Below are positions 1-10,238 of a stretch of DNA of 42,800 nt, in pieces. The stretch comes from Saksenaea vasiformis B4078. Its lineage: Eukaryota > Mucoromycota > Mucoromycetes > Mucorales > Saksenaeaceae. The position numbers and the translations under genes were made by a program. The DNA lies in NCBI GenBank assembly GCA_000697055.1, contig JNDT01002002.1, positions 1 through 42,800 of the forward strand. Direction: 5' to 3'. The notes under the pieces are model-generated. The model saw only the letters and a program-made list of their open reading frames with translations, was not told where the DNA came from and ran no database searches. Every line of letters starts with the position of its first letter. Positions within the stretch are counted from its first letter, which is position 1.

Positions 1-480
1 AAAAAGAATAAAAAATAAGCAGAAATAAAAAAGTCTTATACTTATATTATGAGCTGTGCAACAGAAATGCTAAAAAGGTTAATTGACAGACATGTATATT
101 ACTTTATTTTACTTGTCAAAATCGGCAATTTAAAAAAATGAGCCTTTGTTTACTTATAACTTTAGATATATTGACTGGAATGGCATGTATTATATATTGT
201 CAGAAAGCTGATTAATAGCTCTATCGAATGATATAGGTTTTACAAGAGTTTAATCAGGAAAATGTTGCACAATTTAAGTAAACGTCAAAAATTTCAAAAC
301 ACTTGGGCAATTTTTTGAGTCACTGTAAGTGTCTATATAATGATACGTGACGTCAGTCCTGGTATTAAAAGACTAGATTCAGTTATCATAAATCCTGGTT
401 CTGTTTTTCAGAAATAAACTCAAGTCTCATGAATTCTCTCATTATCCATCTCGATGCCAACAGACATCTCAGATAGAAAT
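1..480. other. A+T-rich intergenic DNA with LTR-like promoter signals
   Basis: No coding region is visible. The stretch at about 330-480 holds a TATA-like run (TCTATATAATGA, near 333), a perfect CRE palindrome TGACGTCA at 348-355 and an AATAAA signal near 413, a compact order that resembles a decayed LTR of a retroelement. This is an inference; no partner LTR or coding part is seen in the window. Confidence 0.25.
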
Positions 481-819
481 CACACTATATAAATATAGAA
501 GAAACTAAAAACAAAGAGAAAATGAAGATCAACATGAAATAGAAGAAAAATAAAAAAAGAAAATATAGTAAAAAAATAAAAGAAAGAAAAATACTAATTG
601 TTAAATTAACAGATATAATAATTAGTATCAACTATCATGTCTAGAGTCAAGATAAGTCATTGACATTGACATTTCATAAAATGACTAAATAAAGCAAAGA
701 AAAATTATCAAATGATAGAAACAAAATAACCAAAATTACTAAACAAATAACCAAAAGGACCATTTGACATTCTTGGACGAGGCCAGAAAATTTCACACAT
801 AATATGTCAAAACATCCAA
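481..819. other. Purine/A-rich low-complexity intergenic DNA
   Basis: From about 497 to 600 the plus strand is an almost pure run of A and G with few pyrimidines, followed by A-rich DNA up to the tRNA gene. No open frame or recognisable element is present. It may simply be a nucleosome-poor spacer in front of the tRNA gene. Confidence 0.5.
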
Positions 820-890
820 GCGCGGATGGTTAAGTGGTATAATCTTCGCCTGCCACGCGAAGGGCCCGGGTTCGATTCCCGGTTCGCGCA
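820..890 (+). tRNA. tRNA-Gly (anticodon GCC)
   Basis: A complete 71-nt cloverleaf can be folded. The acceptor stem GCGCGGA pairs with TTCGCGC (one G-U), followed by discriminator A at 890. The anticodon stem TTCGC/GCGAA closes the loop CTGCCAC, giving anticodon GCC for glycine. The T arm CCGGG-TTCGATT-CCCGG is perfect and holds the B box. There is no intron. The CCA end is not encoded, as expected in a eukaryote. A run of T (897-900) just after the gene fits RNA polymerase III termination. Confidence 0.95.
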
Positions 891-1037
891 CTTACTTTTT
901 AATTGTGTCGTTTTCGTGGGTGTCCGTACAACTACTGTTTTGGCTATAAGTCCAATCAAGCTGGTAAGGGATCACCAAAGATAATCGTAAACAGAAGAAA
1001 ATAAGATAAACGGATGATGATCTCTATTGTCTAAACT

Positions 1038-1175
1038 AAGATAGGTATTTATACTCATTCTATTTTCTATACTTTTCTATTCTATTTGTAAGATGGAAGT
1101 TGCGAGAACTGTCTATACACTTCTTGGAAATTGATCGCAGCTTCGAGAACTTCCTGGAAGCTTCTCGGTAAAATA
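1038..1175 (-). repeat. LTR-like repeat block A with TATA box and heat-shock element
   Basis: On the minus strand a TATAAATA box (1046-1053) lies about 90 bp downstream of a heat-shock-element array (1141-1165). The sequence around the box resembles that in two further blocks at 1311-1452 and 1930-2345, so I read it as a worn solo LTR or promoter repeat. Element ends are not clear and no target-site duplication was identified. Confidence 0.35.
1141..1165. promoter_or_regulatory. Heat-shock element array (five 5-bp units)
   Basis: The plus strand reads as five contiguous 5-bp modules that alternate nTTCn and nGAAn: cTTCg, aGAAc, tTCCt, gGAAg, cTTCt. Only the third module departs from consensus (TCC for TTC). 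Alternating, strictly 5-bp-phased modules are the established binding pattern of trimeric HSF1. It lies upstream of a minus-strand TATAAATA at 1046-1053. Binding itself is inferred. Confidence 0.5.
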
Positions 1176-1310
1176 AAAATTTAAGTCCGACAGGATTTTG
1201 GATACGACAATGGCCTTGATCTAGGTTTTCTTCCAGTAACGCACTCTGGTCAAACCCACTGGGGATCAAAGGTAAGCAGGTAAAAGTATAAAATATGAAC
1301 GGATAAGTTG

Positions 1311-1452
1311 TGCTTTATTTTGTCTAAGTCGAAGGGATATTTATACTGTTGAGGATCGGATCAACTACTGCTAAAAGATAATAAAAATAACTACAAGATG
1401 ATCGATGCGTTGTTGCGCCACTGTCTATGATGTAATGTCTAAAAATAATGTG
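1311..1452 (-). repeat. LTR-like repeat block B
   Basis: The minus strand contains TATAAATA (1338-1345) preceded and followed by bases shared with block C (GGGATATTTATACT and TTTATTTTG on the plus strand), and AATAAA (1314-1319) about 20 bp beyond the TATA box. The far end (about 1400-1450) matches 2690-2740 over some 40 bp with roughly 80% identity by eye, including CTATGAT and TTGCGC. No protein is encoded. Confidence 0.4.
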
Positions 1453-1929
1453 GCGTGAGTGGATCTGTCTTCAACGAATTCCGCTCAGTGGCGAATGCGA
1501 CATGTGTAGTACTTCTTTTTGGCTGATTGATGTATCCAAATTCAAGTATGGGCGACGTAAAGTAAGCGAGACTCAAAAAAGGATTGTTTTATTAAAATGA
1601 TTGCTCTATTGTTTAAATAATTCACGGTGCTTGCGGATAATGGCAGAATAGAGGAGTTTAGAGATATCTTTAGATGATCCTTTACTAGATTGGGATCATT
1701 ATGTTTATCCTGATATATTCTGTGTCCGCTGGTATCTCAGCAACAGATAGATGGGATAAGACATGTCTAGAACCGTGTTCTAATAAAGTAACCACCCTCA
1801 GTACCTTTTGTCATGTTCTGACGTGTTGTTCTAATCACTGTGTAGTAATGTAACTATGTCGGATACGACACTGATCCAATCAATGGCCACGGAAGACGAC
1901 TTGAATGGTGTGCAAAATAAAAGAGACAA

Positions 1930-2345
1930 GAAAATAGAGCGAGCGAATGATAGTTTTATTTTGCTTTACACTACTGGGATATTTATACTAAAGATATTTG
2001 GATAATCATACTAAAGAGGATAACGGATAGAGATTGGAAATGCTAAAGATACGAGGAGAACTTGCGAAGTGATAAAACGAGACAATGGCCGAGTATACCA
2101 AAAGAGTATTCATGCCGTTATGCCACTGGGGGACGTGTAACTTGCTAAAAAGGTGTGGCGCGGACATCGTTGTTCGTTTGGGGAATATCCGTATCCAAAT
2201 CAGGCAGAACAGATTTTTGGGACGACAAATGGTCAAGCAACCAAAGTTGCTAAGCACATCTCTTTGTGCAAGGACAACCGAGCCAAAACGGGAATTATTT
2301 CGAAACCTTAGCGACGATGCTTAGCAGACCATGATGTAATAACAT
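1930..2345 (-). repeat. LTR-like repeat block C
   Basis: The minus strand carries TATAAATA (1980-1987) and AATAAA (1955-1960), in the same order and spacing as block B. Its distal end near 2325-2345 reads TGTTATTACATCATGGT on the minus strand, similar to the distal ends of block B and of the fragment at 2686-2745, and starting with TG as LTRs do. Two overlapping open frames of about 80 codons inside it show no family resemblance. Solo LTR is the best guess. Confidence 0.35.
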
Positions 2346-3499
2346 CGCTGATCATCCGCAGCATAATAGTACCAGTTTTTAGAAAGAATAGAAAAATATA
2401 AATAACAGAGAAGACAGTATGAATAAAGGACAAGTTCTAATTCGGATACATCTCTACCTTTAAGACTCTTATTGACCAGATTCAATCAGCCATACGGAAA
2501 CGACAATTGCGTCTATGTTTTGTCCTAAGGTGGATTTTCTTCTTAATACAAGCAAACTGCAATTCAGAATAACCGACAAGTTTATCGCGTATTGACGGCA
2601 GAAAGGTTTTCTTTATCTTATGGAAGTTGTCCGCAGCGAGATTTAGGCCAAGTTTATGATTAAGTGATAATGAAAAGGTGTAAAGCTGCAACGCTTGATT
2701 GCGCTACTAGCTATGATACAATATCTAATAATAATAATAAAAAAGCTGCAGTGGGAATACTGTTGATATTGCTTCAGCGTTTGGGCCATCTTTTGGTGCG
2801 ATGCTCTACTGACATATAAATCTTGTTGTTATATCGCTAGACATCATTCAAATTACTTATTTATGAAATAGGTCCATCAGCCAGCTGATCCAAGCACGTT
2901 AGCTAATAACAATAAAAAGATTACGAGGATGAGGCGTCTCTGTTTTACGATTCATTCTCCTATTTACATGCTATCTCCAGAAATTGATACAAAAGTGCTG
3001 GATTTTGAAGATATAATGCGTAATGGTAATAAATCGTGTGCTGAGGAGTAATGCCCTTTTCGTCATGGGCGCGAAGGTTATAAATAGTAGTGTAAAAATT
3101 AATTCAATATTAGCATTTGGGAATGGTCAAGTCTGTCATCCAAACCAAGGACCTTCGATGAGGCAGCTATTGATCCATTTCTTTTACAAAACAATGTGGA
3201 AATCGATATGCCAAAGTCTACAAATAGTTTGTTCTGACTAGCAATGCGTTCGCAAGCAATGATTTACTGTAGCTTTGCATCAGCTTAAAGCCGCTTGGCG
3301 TTTCCTTTAACTAAATCTATGCCGTATTCCTGTAAGCAAGATATGATCTTCCGTCATAATCGATCTACTGCGTATATTTAATTATTTTGAATGCAAAATT
3401 GATTGATAGCAGTGTGAAACATATTTCAATAAATAAAGCAGATCGGACTTCTGCAGGAGTTCTATTCAGGAGCGGTCGTCTTTTTCTAATTTCCTTGCC
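2346..3499. other. Intergenic DNA with one more repeat fragment
   Basis: A fragment at about 2686-2745 matches the distal end of block B and includes a short TAA trinucleotide run (2727-2740). The rest is A+T-rich with only short open frames, none with a recognisable product. It forms the upstream region of the DeSI-like gene that begins near 3500. Confidence 0.4.
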
Positions 3500-4341
3500 A
3501 TGTTTGAATCGATCATTCAACGTCTTCTACATTCTCGACCAAACTCACAAAATGCAGACAAACATCCAGGTAGAATCCAAAACCATAGATATAACATCTT
3601 GCAATTCTTACATGTTGAGGAATAGTGATCGTCAATGTCTATGACATGGTAGGAAGTCAATCTTTATCAACATGGGTCATCTTAACTTTTCTCAGATACA
3701 ACCTAGCGCACTCACAAATTTTGGTTATTATGCTCTGGGCTTGGGTAAGCTGCCCATGTGTGCCAAAAGTCTTAATTCACTTATTTCCGAAAAGGTATTT
3801 TCCACTCTGGGGTTGAAGTGTGCGGTCGAGAATACTGTTTCGGTGGCCATGACTATCCCAATGTCACCGGTGTATTCGTAGTAGAACCTAAAGTTGGTTT
3901 GCCTGAACTGCAATTCAAGTATGTATGCCTTGTTGGACCCTTTCACACTGGCTGATAATATCTGCACAGACAATCCATCCATATGGGGTATACAGATCTT
4001 TCACAAGAAGAAATTACTGAGGTCCTGTCATCCATTTCCAAAGAATTCACAGGGACATCTTACAGTTTGCTGATGAGGTAAGTTGCATATTCTTCTTCTT
4101 CTTTGCAGACTCATGGAAAGAAAGAAATTGCAACCATTTTACAGAAGAGCTTGTTCGGCGTCTTACGGGTAGATCCGTACCATTATGGATCAATCGTGCA
4201 GCAAAACTCGGTCATATGTTCCCATGCGTAGTGCCAACGGAATGGGTTGAGCCACCTGAATTTGAGGAGCAAGACATCGCATCACCTCCGACGATGATGA
4301 TGGCTCCTGATCATACTTCACAAGAAAGCCCGAAAACCTAG
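3500..4341 (+). CDS. DeSI-like PPPDE-domain deSUMOylating/deubiquitinating isopeptidase
   Basis: Six exons are inferred: 3500-3569, 3620-3648, 3696-3744, 3795-3918, 3970-4077 and 4125-4341, total 198 codons. The spliced protein shows the family signatures in order: VNVYDM at the start of the domain, IFHSGVEV with the catalytic His, GREYCFGGHDYP, GYTDLSQEEI, NCNHFTEEL with the catalytic Cys, and RSVPLWINRAAKLG. PPPDE papain-fold Cys/His proteases (DESI1/DESI2) remove SUMO or ubiquitin from substrates. The Pro/Glu-rich tail after the domain is probably disordered. The last intron has its pyrimidine tract before the branch site CTCAT, and its acceptor was chosen because it restores the Cys motif. 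An alternative second acceptor at 3625 would keep the frame and drop two residues. The start ATG at 3500 is the only one that fits in phase. Confidence 0.88.
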
Positions 4342-4510
4342 ATAATGACAAGTCTATACCCGGATCTGCTACACATTTCATATGAACAAGGAAAACATGT
4401 TTGACGCAAGTTTTTTGTTTCTTTTTTTTTTCCCTCTTCTCCTTTTGAGATTTTATTTAAGCGCAATTGTTTATAATACAAACTTGCCATTTCGCCTTCA
4501 AAATTTCTTT

Positions 4511-5047
4511 ATGTCTACCAACGAGCAAGATAATCGCAACTACCCTTTTAATGATACGCTGCAAATACCCGAGCTCGATTTAGAGATGTTGAGCTTGATT
4601 CCAGCAATTGACACCAATGAATTTCTTACAATGCTATCCTGCATGGACATGTGCAATAATAACGCGAATGTAGAAAAAAAGAAACCGCGTTCATCGAATA
4701 ACGCGAGCATCGGGTTTTGCAAGCACCCGAAGCATATGCTTTATAGGCAACACAAAGCAGATCATATCACTACACCACGACGAGGAAGACCTCCTAAGGG
4801 CACAAAAGCTGCTGATCTATTGACGGACAGCGACCACTGTCTCTTGAAAATGACAGTACGACCGCTCCCCAGACGATTGGAAGCAGTAGTCGGGTGCAAA
4901 AATATTAGTATTTGCTTGACGTGTTTGAAACGTACGGATATGGATCCAGCCTATATTTCTCATCCACACTACGTGAAGCCGCAAACGTCTAAACAAAAAA
5001 GAACCAAGCTGTCAGCCGATCATTCAGTATGCCAACACAAAAAATAA
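4511..5047 (+). CDS. AT-hook protein of unknown function
   Basis: Single-exon gene of 178 codons from the ATG at 4511. An open frame continues upstream to an ATG at 4382, but that part encodes a Phe/Leu-rich run from a T/C-rich tract better read as 5' UTR. The N-terminal 60 residues are acidic, and Asn-rich stretches follow. A canonical AT-hook core RRGRPPKG lies at residues 90-97, which suggests binding to the minor groove of A+T-rich DNA. Cys/His residues are spaced as GFCKHPKH before the hook and as C-x5-C-x2-C after it, so zinc binding is possible. The tail is basic. I do not recognise the family; a small nuclear regulator is a reasonable guess. The DeSI-like gene ends 169 bp upstream. 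Confidence 0.6.
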   Translation: MSTNEQDNRNYPFNDTLQIPELDLEMLSLIPAIDTNEFLTMLSCMDMCNNNANVEKKKPRSSNNASIGFCKHPKHMLYRQHKADHITTPRRGRPPKGTKAADLLTDSDHCLLKMTVRPLPRRLEAVVGCKNISICLTCLKRTDMDPAYISHPHYVKPQTSKQKRTKLSADHSVCQHKK

Positions 5048-5539
5048 ACTTCAAGCTTATCATGCTTAATTATTGCTGAAATTGTTCTTTATGGGAGAGT
5101 AAATTGATGCTACTTAGCGCATCTTGACTATATCAATTGGCCAGACGCTTTTGTACGTAGAACATCATCCATCATATTATCGTACACCGCCACGTTTTTA
5201 TTTTAGTCAAAGAAGAGCGGAAGCGATTCAATAGAATGTACCGCTCAGATGATAATCAAGCAAAGAACAAAAGACATGTATGCGTCTGATATGGTCAGAA
5301 AATGCTACTGAAATTTAAGGAACCCAGCGAGGTGCTAGCTTTTTGACAAAGTGCATTTCATGCATTTGACGCCCTATCAACAAATAGGATGACGTTATTT
5401 GAAACCGGCCAAAATGCAAACTTTAGATCGGTTGCCAAAACCCCAGAAGAAATTTAGTCCTCGTGCACATGACATCATTTTCGGTATAAAAAATGGGGCT
5501 TTCTAGGGAAAGAAAAAGGATATACACGTTAATCAGAAC
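5048..5539 (+). other. Intergenic region, promoter of the BAP31-like gene
   Basis: No gene is visible. A TATA-like TATAAAAAAT near 5484 lies about 55 bp before the BAP31-like start codon and is a plausible core promoter. A GATGACGTTATT near 5389 resembles a half CRE/ATF site. Confidence 0.35.
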
Positions 5540-6464
5540 ATGACATTATATTATACGTTCGTTTTTGGCTTGCTAGTACTTGAGGTAAATTTTCAGTCAT
5601 TCAAATGAATCTTACAGGTTAAGTTAGATAGCCTTATTCTTTTTCCTGATGGTATGTTCTGTTACTGACTTCTTCACCGTATTCAACGCTAAGGCCCTAT
5701 TTACCGACAGCTTCCTATACCAATACGGTGGCAAAAAGCCGTTTTTCGATGGTTTGCGACAGCTCCAATTGTACGCGAATAGTTGACCTGGTTTACGTTG
5801 TTAATAATCTCCTATTAGATGGAACACGTGCGATACATTTCGAAGATTGTGCTTGTGTAAGTTGTATGGTTATCGCTATGCACCTAATCGATCGTGTAGG
5901 TTTATCTTTGTACTATTTCTGGGTAAAAGAAAAGATAGCACGAGGATGTATGTTGTAAACGGTTGCTATAGATTCGGTCAATCGATTAAAGTCCATTAGC
6001 GAAGCTGCTACAAGCGAGGAAGAATCTGGTGCAATTCATGACGTGCGCGTTGAAGCTGGGTTCGCAGCCAAAAAGTTTTACGCACAACGAAATATGTAAG
6101 TTTTGGAATGGATATTGTGTCTTTGCGCCCAGCTGACGTTAAGCAAATGAATAATAGGTACCTGACAGGGTCCACGCTGTTTTTGTTATTGTAAGTGAAG
6201 TTAAGTAGAACTCAATTTTTCTAATGCAGGTGTCAATTCCGGAAAAAAACCAGGATTCTGAACCACACCTACTCGTCGAATCTGGAAATAATCAAGCTAG
6301 AGGAAGAAGTAGTCCGACTGCAAGCACTTGCTCACAATGAGCCAGAAGCAGAGTCCCCGCCACAGGAAGCACCAGCCGCGTTGCCAGCTGCAGAAGAACC
6401 AGCACCATCCCAGAGAAAACGAAAGAATGCAGGACAAAAATCATCTGGACACAAGGAATTATAA
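5540..6464 (+). CDS. BAP31/Yet3-family ER membrane protein
   Basis: Eight exons (5540-5584, 5628-5651, 5711-5770, 5819-5856, 5900-5922, 5972-6095, 6158-6190, 6254-6464) sum to 185 codons. The product follows the fungal Yet/BAP31 plan: a first membrane segment after the N-terminus, LPIPIRWQKAVFRWF, then RYISKIVLVFIFVLFLDS as segment two, a luminal/cytosolic linker with FYAQRNMYLTGSTL leading into segment three, and LEIIKLEEEVVRLQ beginning the cytosolic coiled coil. The family acts in ER export and retention of membrane proteins and binds the Sec61 translocon region. The tail is Pro/Ala/Glu-rich, then basic. It ends HKEL instead of a KKxx signal. The acceptor at 6253 was preferred over 6229, which would insert eight charged residues into a membrane segment. 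The gene converges on the ATRIP-like gene 74 bp away. Confidence 0.88.
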
Positions 6465-6538
6465 AAGTGCGCTATTATTCAGTAATTGCTACATAATTAA
6501 TCGCAAAGTTATTTCCAAATAGAATCATCTCACTATAG

Positions 6539-9280
6539 CTATCTTCGAGATTTCTCCTTTCCTTTGCGAGTATTACATTCATGAAGAATATTCTTAATTT
6601 GCTTGATTGTTTCATGTGCTAACGAGGGAAAAAGAAAACTGAATAAATAATTATTACCAAACAATATGCAGACTTACCTTGCTGGAAACCACCCCATGAT
6701 TCGCTATCAACTACTCGGGTTATCAGATCGACCGCTTCGACTACAAAGTCATACATATCCCCATCATATATTTGCAAAATTTGTGGATATATATGTAGGG
6801 TATGATGAATATGTCCGAGACTATCGACAATCATTGATCTCCTAAAAAAGTGAAAGAAATCCGTCATTGACACAGTAGAATAACCACACACAAGTCTCTC
6901 TTACGCGAGTTGGGTCGGTATAATCGGGTAGGGCGGCTTTTCTGAATCCCTGATCCTACGACATTCTGCATTCACCATCTGTAACATGGCAGGAAACAGC
7001 TGAACAAATAACATCAGTTGCGTTGCATTACATCCATTACAAATCCAACCTGGACATAGATTTCCTGAATAGCCTCTGTCTGTGTAGACATGCTTGTCAC
7101 TACTTCAATGTACAGCGTAAGAAGGATGTTTCGAGAATGATACCACTGTTTAGACATGTTTAGTAGACGTTATATGGAATATGCATGATCTTACTTCTGG
7201 ATCCATAACAGGTAGTGTTTCTTTCTTGGCCATCATCAGTGTTTGAAGATCTTGTAAAAGCGAAGGTCGATTGCTTTTCTTCTCGAGTATATGCATTACG
7301 CATGTTTCTGTGGTCCTCGTGATATTACCGTCTCAACTAGGTCGTTGAAGCAGCGCTTTACCTGAATCCAATAGATGATTCAACACCGTAACGGCTTTGG
7401 ATAGAATTCTGAGCGGAATTGCCGTTGAAAATAGATTCAAGAATCCTTCATGGGCCATTACCATTACACAGCTTTCAACAGCGCTCGTTAGTTTTGTAAA
7501 TCCATTGAGCTTCGTATCCTTTACCTCTCCAGGGAGTTTTTATCAGATGATGCTGACCGCAAAACTTGGATAAGTATATCCAATATTTGATGTACGACTT
7601 GAACGGATTGTGCATATGGTATTTTCTGGTTGATCACAGCCCGCAAAGTTTCCGGCTCAACTTTGTACACTCGTAGTAACCGGACCAATTCCTGGTAAGT
7701 CAGTTTAGTTGGATCAATCTCGGCCAGCGGTAAATTGTCCAGGTCCCTGTCAGTACTTGAAATGGGAAACAGAGCCAGCGATGCTACCAAATTCCACAGC
7801 ACTGACATCTCTTCCACTGCACAAAATAGTAAGAAATCAGGCGATTAGATCTCACAGTGTACCTCGCCGGGACTGTTGAAGTAAGTAGATAGAGACATGG
7901 TTATAAAACTCGGTCAATGTGCGAACGACACTGATCGTGTCGACCAGAGCAAGCGTCTAACAGTGTATAAGTCCACCATTTTCGAGAAAGCAGAAGATAT
8001 ACCGTTCCATGATCGCGAAAGATGGCAAGACTTAGTCCGAGCGTATCCAAAATTTGCTGGATGGCTGAGTTGATATCAATCATAGGCACTTGCTCAAGAC
8101 ATCTGACAAGATCAGACTCTAGCATCTTTATCTTTTGGCCGGCCTCTTTGACTTGCTGTCGCCCCATCAACTGTTTTGCAAATGCGCGACTAAGACGGCC
8201 AAGTTCTTCCCGTGAAAGTAATTTTATGTTGATCTCTTCAAGAGACGCATGACTATCAATCATAGGAGTACATAGCTTGCCAAAGAGTCGGCGAAGAAAC
8301 TGCATGGACTTTGGTCAGTGGTTATTTCTCAAAACGTGGTGTTTTACCGTAGCTGCTTCCACTTCTCTTTCTGACAGTTTAGCTGTCTGTCTCTTTCGCT
8401 GTACGTATTTTTGAGCTGATTCGTTCACAGGTTTCCGAATAGGTCGTGCCTCTTCTCTAGGGCGCTTTTCACGTAGGCGTACAGGTGTAGAGGTTTTTCG
8501 CGTCTCAAAACCTGTCAAAGCTAACTCTGGGAAAAATCCTTTGGCTTCGTAACGTAAGTAAAGACAACTATCGATAGTTAGGGTAGCCTTACTTTGCTTC
8601 GGTGACTCGGACGGAGTCTGTGCTCGAGGAGACGGTTCTTTCATTATCGATGGAGTCTGAGAAGATGAGGACGGTATTGAAAAACTTGACGAATGTGTAC
8701 TGGTATCAAGGAGTCTCTGCTTAGTTTTAAGCGCATCCTTCAATTGAAATTGCAAAGACGCGATTTCCTGATTCTGTGTCGCGTCGAATTTAAATAAGCG
8801 TGAAATGGATAAGCGAGTAACTACCTTTAGGCTGACTTCCATTCGAAGGCGTTCTGTTTCTCGCAAGGCTTTAGTCGCCATCTCCTTCTCTTGAGTTAGT
8901 TGCATTTGGAACCTTTCCCTTTCCATGGCATCTTGCTGGTTCGTGTCTTGTTGACCTGCCTACCAACCGCTACCAATGAGCGATTATTTTATCGTTTTCC
9001 TGCCCTTTACCATGCCAGTAGATGTTGTGGGTTCCCATGCGAGGCGCTGCCATTGAGGGATGTCTTCCTGATCGCGGATGACGACCGGTGGGGCCAATGA
9101 TCGCTGAGGTTGAACATCCGTGGTTGTACTTGGCGGAGGATCAGTTTCAGCAGAATGGGAAGGTCTCTGTGTACTGAGGTACTGCGATTCTTTCTGAACC
9201 AGCACTTCAACGATTGCAGGTGTAAAAAAGTCATTGTCGAGGAAATCGTCTAAATCGCTTAGATCATCGTTGGCGGCCAT
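6539..9280 (-). CDS. Probable ATRIP/Rad26/Ddc2-like checkpoint protein
   Basis: Thirteen exons on the minus strand: 9280-9011, 8935-8825, 8773-8593, 8544-8348, 8299-8003, 7956-7863, 7816-7525, 7483-7362, 7307-7195, 7145-7050, 6999-6905, 6841-6678 and 6618-6539, total 703 codons in one frame. The N-terminus is acidic (DDLSDLDDFLDNDFF) and resembles the RPA70-binding motif of ATRIP. A coiled coil follows (about residues 95-155), then a Ser/Pro-rich basic linker with KRPRE as a likely nuclear signal, then a long helical C-terminal part compatible with HEAT-like repeats. ATRIP partners the ATR/Mec1 kinase and brings it to RPA-coated single-stranded DNA. The assignment rests on architecture and length, since ATRIP sequences diverge quickly; another coiled-coil/HEAT nuclear protein cannot be excluded. 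The exon structure itself is well supported. Confidence 0.6.
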
Positions 9281-10083
9281 GCTTTTGTGTAGTCACTGCC
9301 AGAAACGCTCAATTTGCCGTTTTCACTTTACAGCGTCCCAACTCCGGTCGAGGAAGTGGAAGACTGCTTCCATGCGATTAAACGATCTCACATGTTCACA
9401 AGATACAGGGCAATGACAACACTATCACAAGAAACTAAGAGACATGCTTTCAGTATGGATCAGAATCGTAGCGTGCCACAAGGATCGTGAGACTTTTCAT
9501 TGAATGCGCGTTTCGAACTTTCCTTATTGAACGGGTTAGATGAAAAGATTAGTTCATCATGTCTTTCATCAATTCAAAAGAAAAAATCTTATGCTTGGCA
9601 GTCTAAATCGATAAAATAGAGCATGTGTCCTGATGGTCTCGATCTCGCCCTATTTTAAGGACTTCATAAACAATTGAATTCCTGGATATCGCAAAGTGTT
9701 GTATATCTATCAGATCTCGTGCACCTTTACCACCGTGATTTAGTTTACTTGCTCAAACGAGTAAATTGTACCTTTTCCTTTCTCCCAAACATTACCACTA
9801 CATTGCTGCAGCCTTTGTACAGCTTATCGCCAGGAGATACTGTGTACACTATGGAACCCCAAAGTTTCCCGGTGGAGAGGTACCAATACGTTTGAGGGTA
9901 ACACGACGATGTGTTACAGAAAATCAACTCCTATTATGAGCAATCTATGACGCTAAAAGGAAAAGAAAGTTAATATAACCCAGGAGATATTAAGAGCGAG
10001 GGAAATATGATTAGAGGTGCCACCTCCCACACCCAAGATTAATTTTTTACGAGCTGGAAAGCTGAAAATTATTTTATTTTATT

Positions 10084-10238
10084 TTATTTTTTGGACAGGA
10101 GAGAATGTTCATCTGCATGATATCGCCTATCTTTGGCTTCGTTATCTTTGGCAAATTTGTCAGGTTTTCGTAATAAGGATTCTGCACCATTCTGGTAAAG
10201 GATGACCCGAGTATCAACGTTGAAATACACATCAGCGC
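10084..10238 (-). other. Coding-like block, possible last exon of an unresolved or decayed gene
   Basis: After an acceptor-like sequence (CTATTTTCCAG, minus strand) an open frame of 51 codons begins ADVYFNVDTRVILYQNG and ends DEHSLLSKK before a stop at 10084. Its composition is protein-like, rich in charged residues and free of low-complexity sequence. I do not recognise it and could not join it to upstream exons. An alternative minus frame across the same DNA is also open for 65 codons, so coding status is open. Confidence 0.25.

Noticed and set aside
2006..2324. Two overlapping open frames of about 80 codons on opposite strands
   Set aside because: They lie within LTR-like block C, show no family resemblance and have no splice or promoter support.
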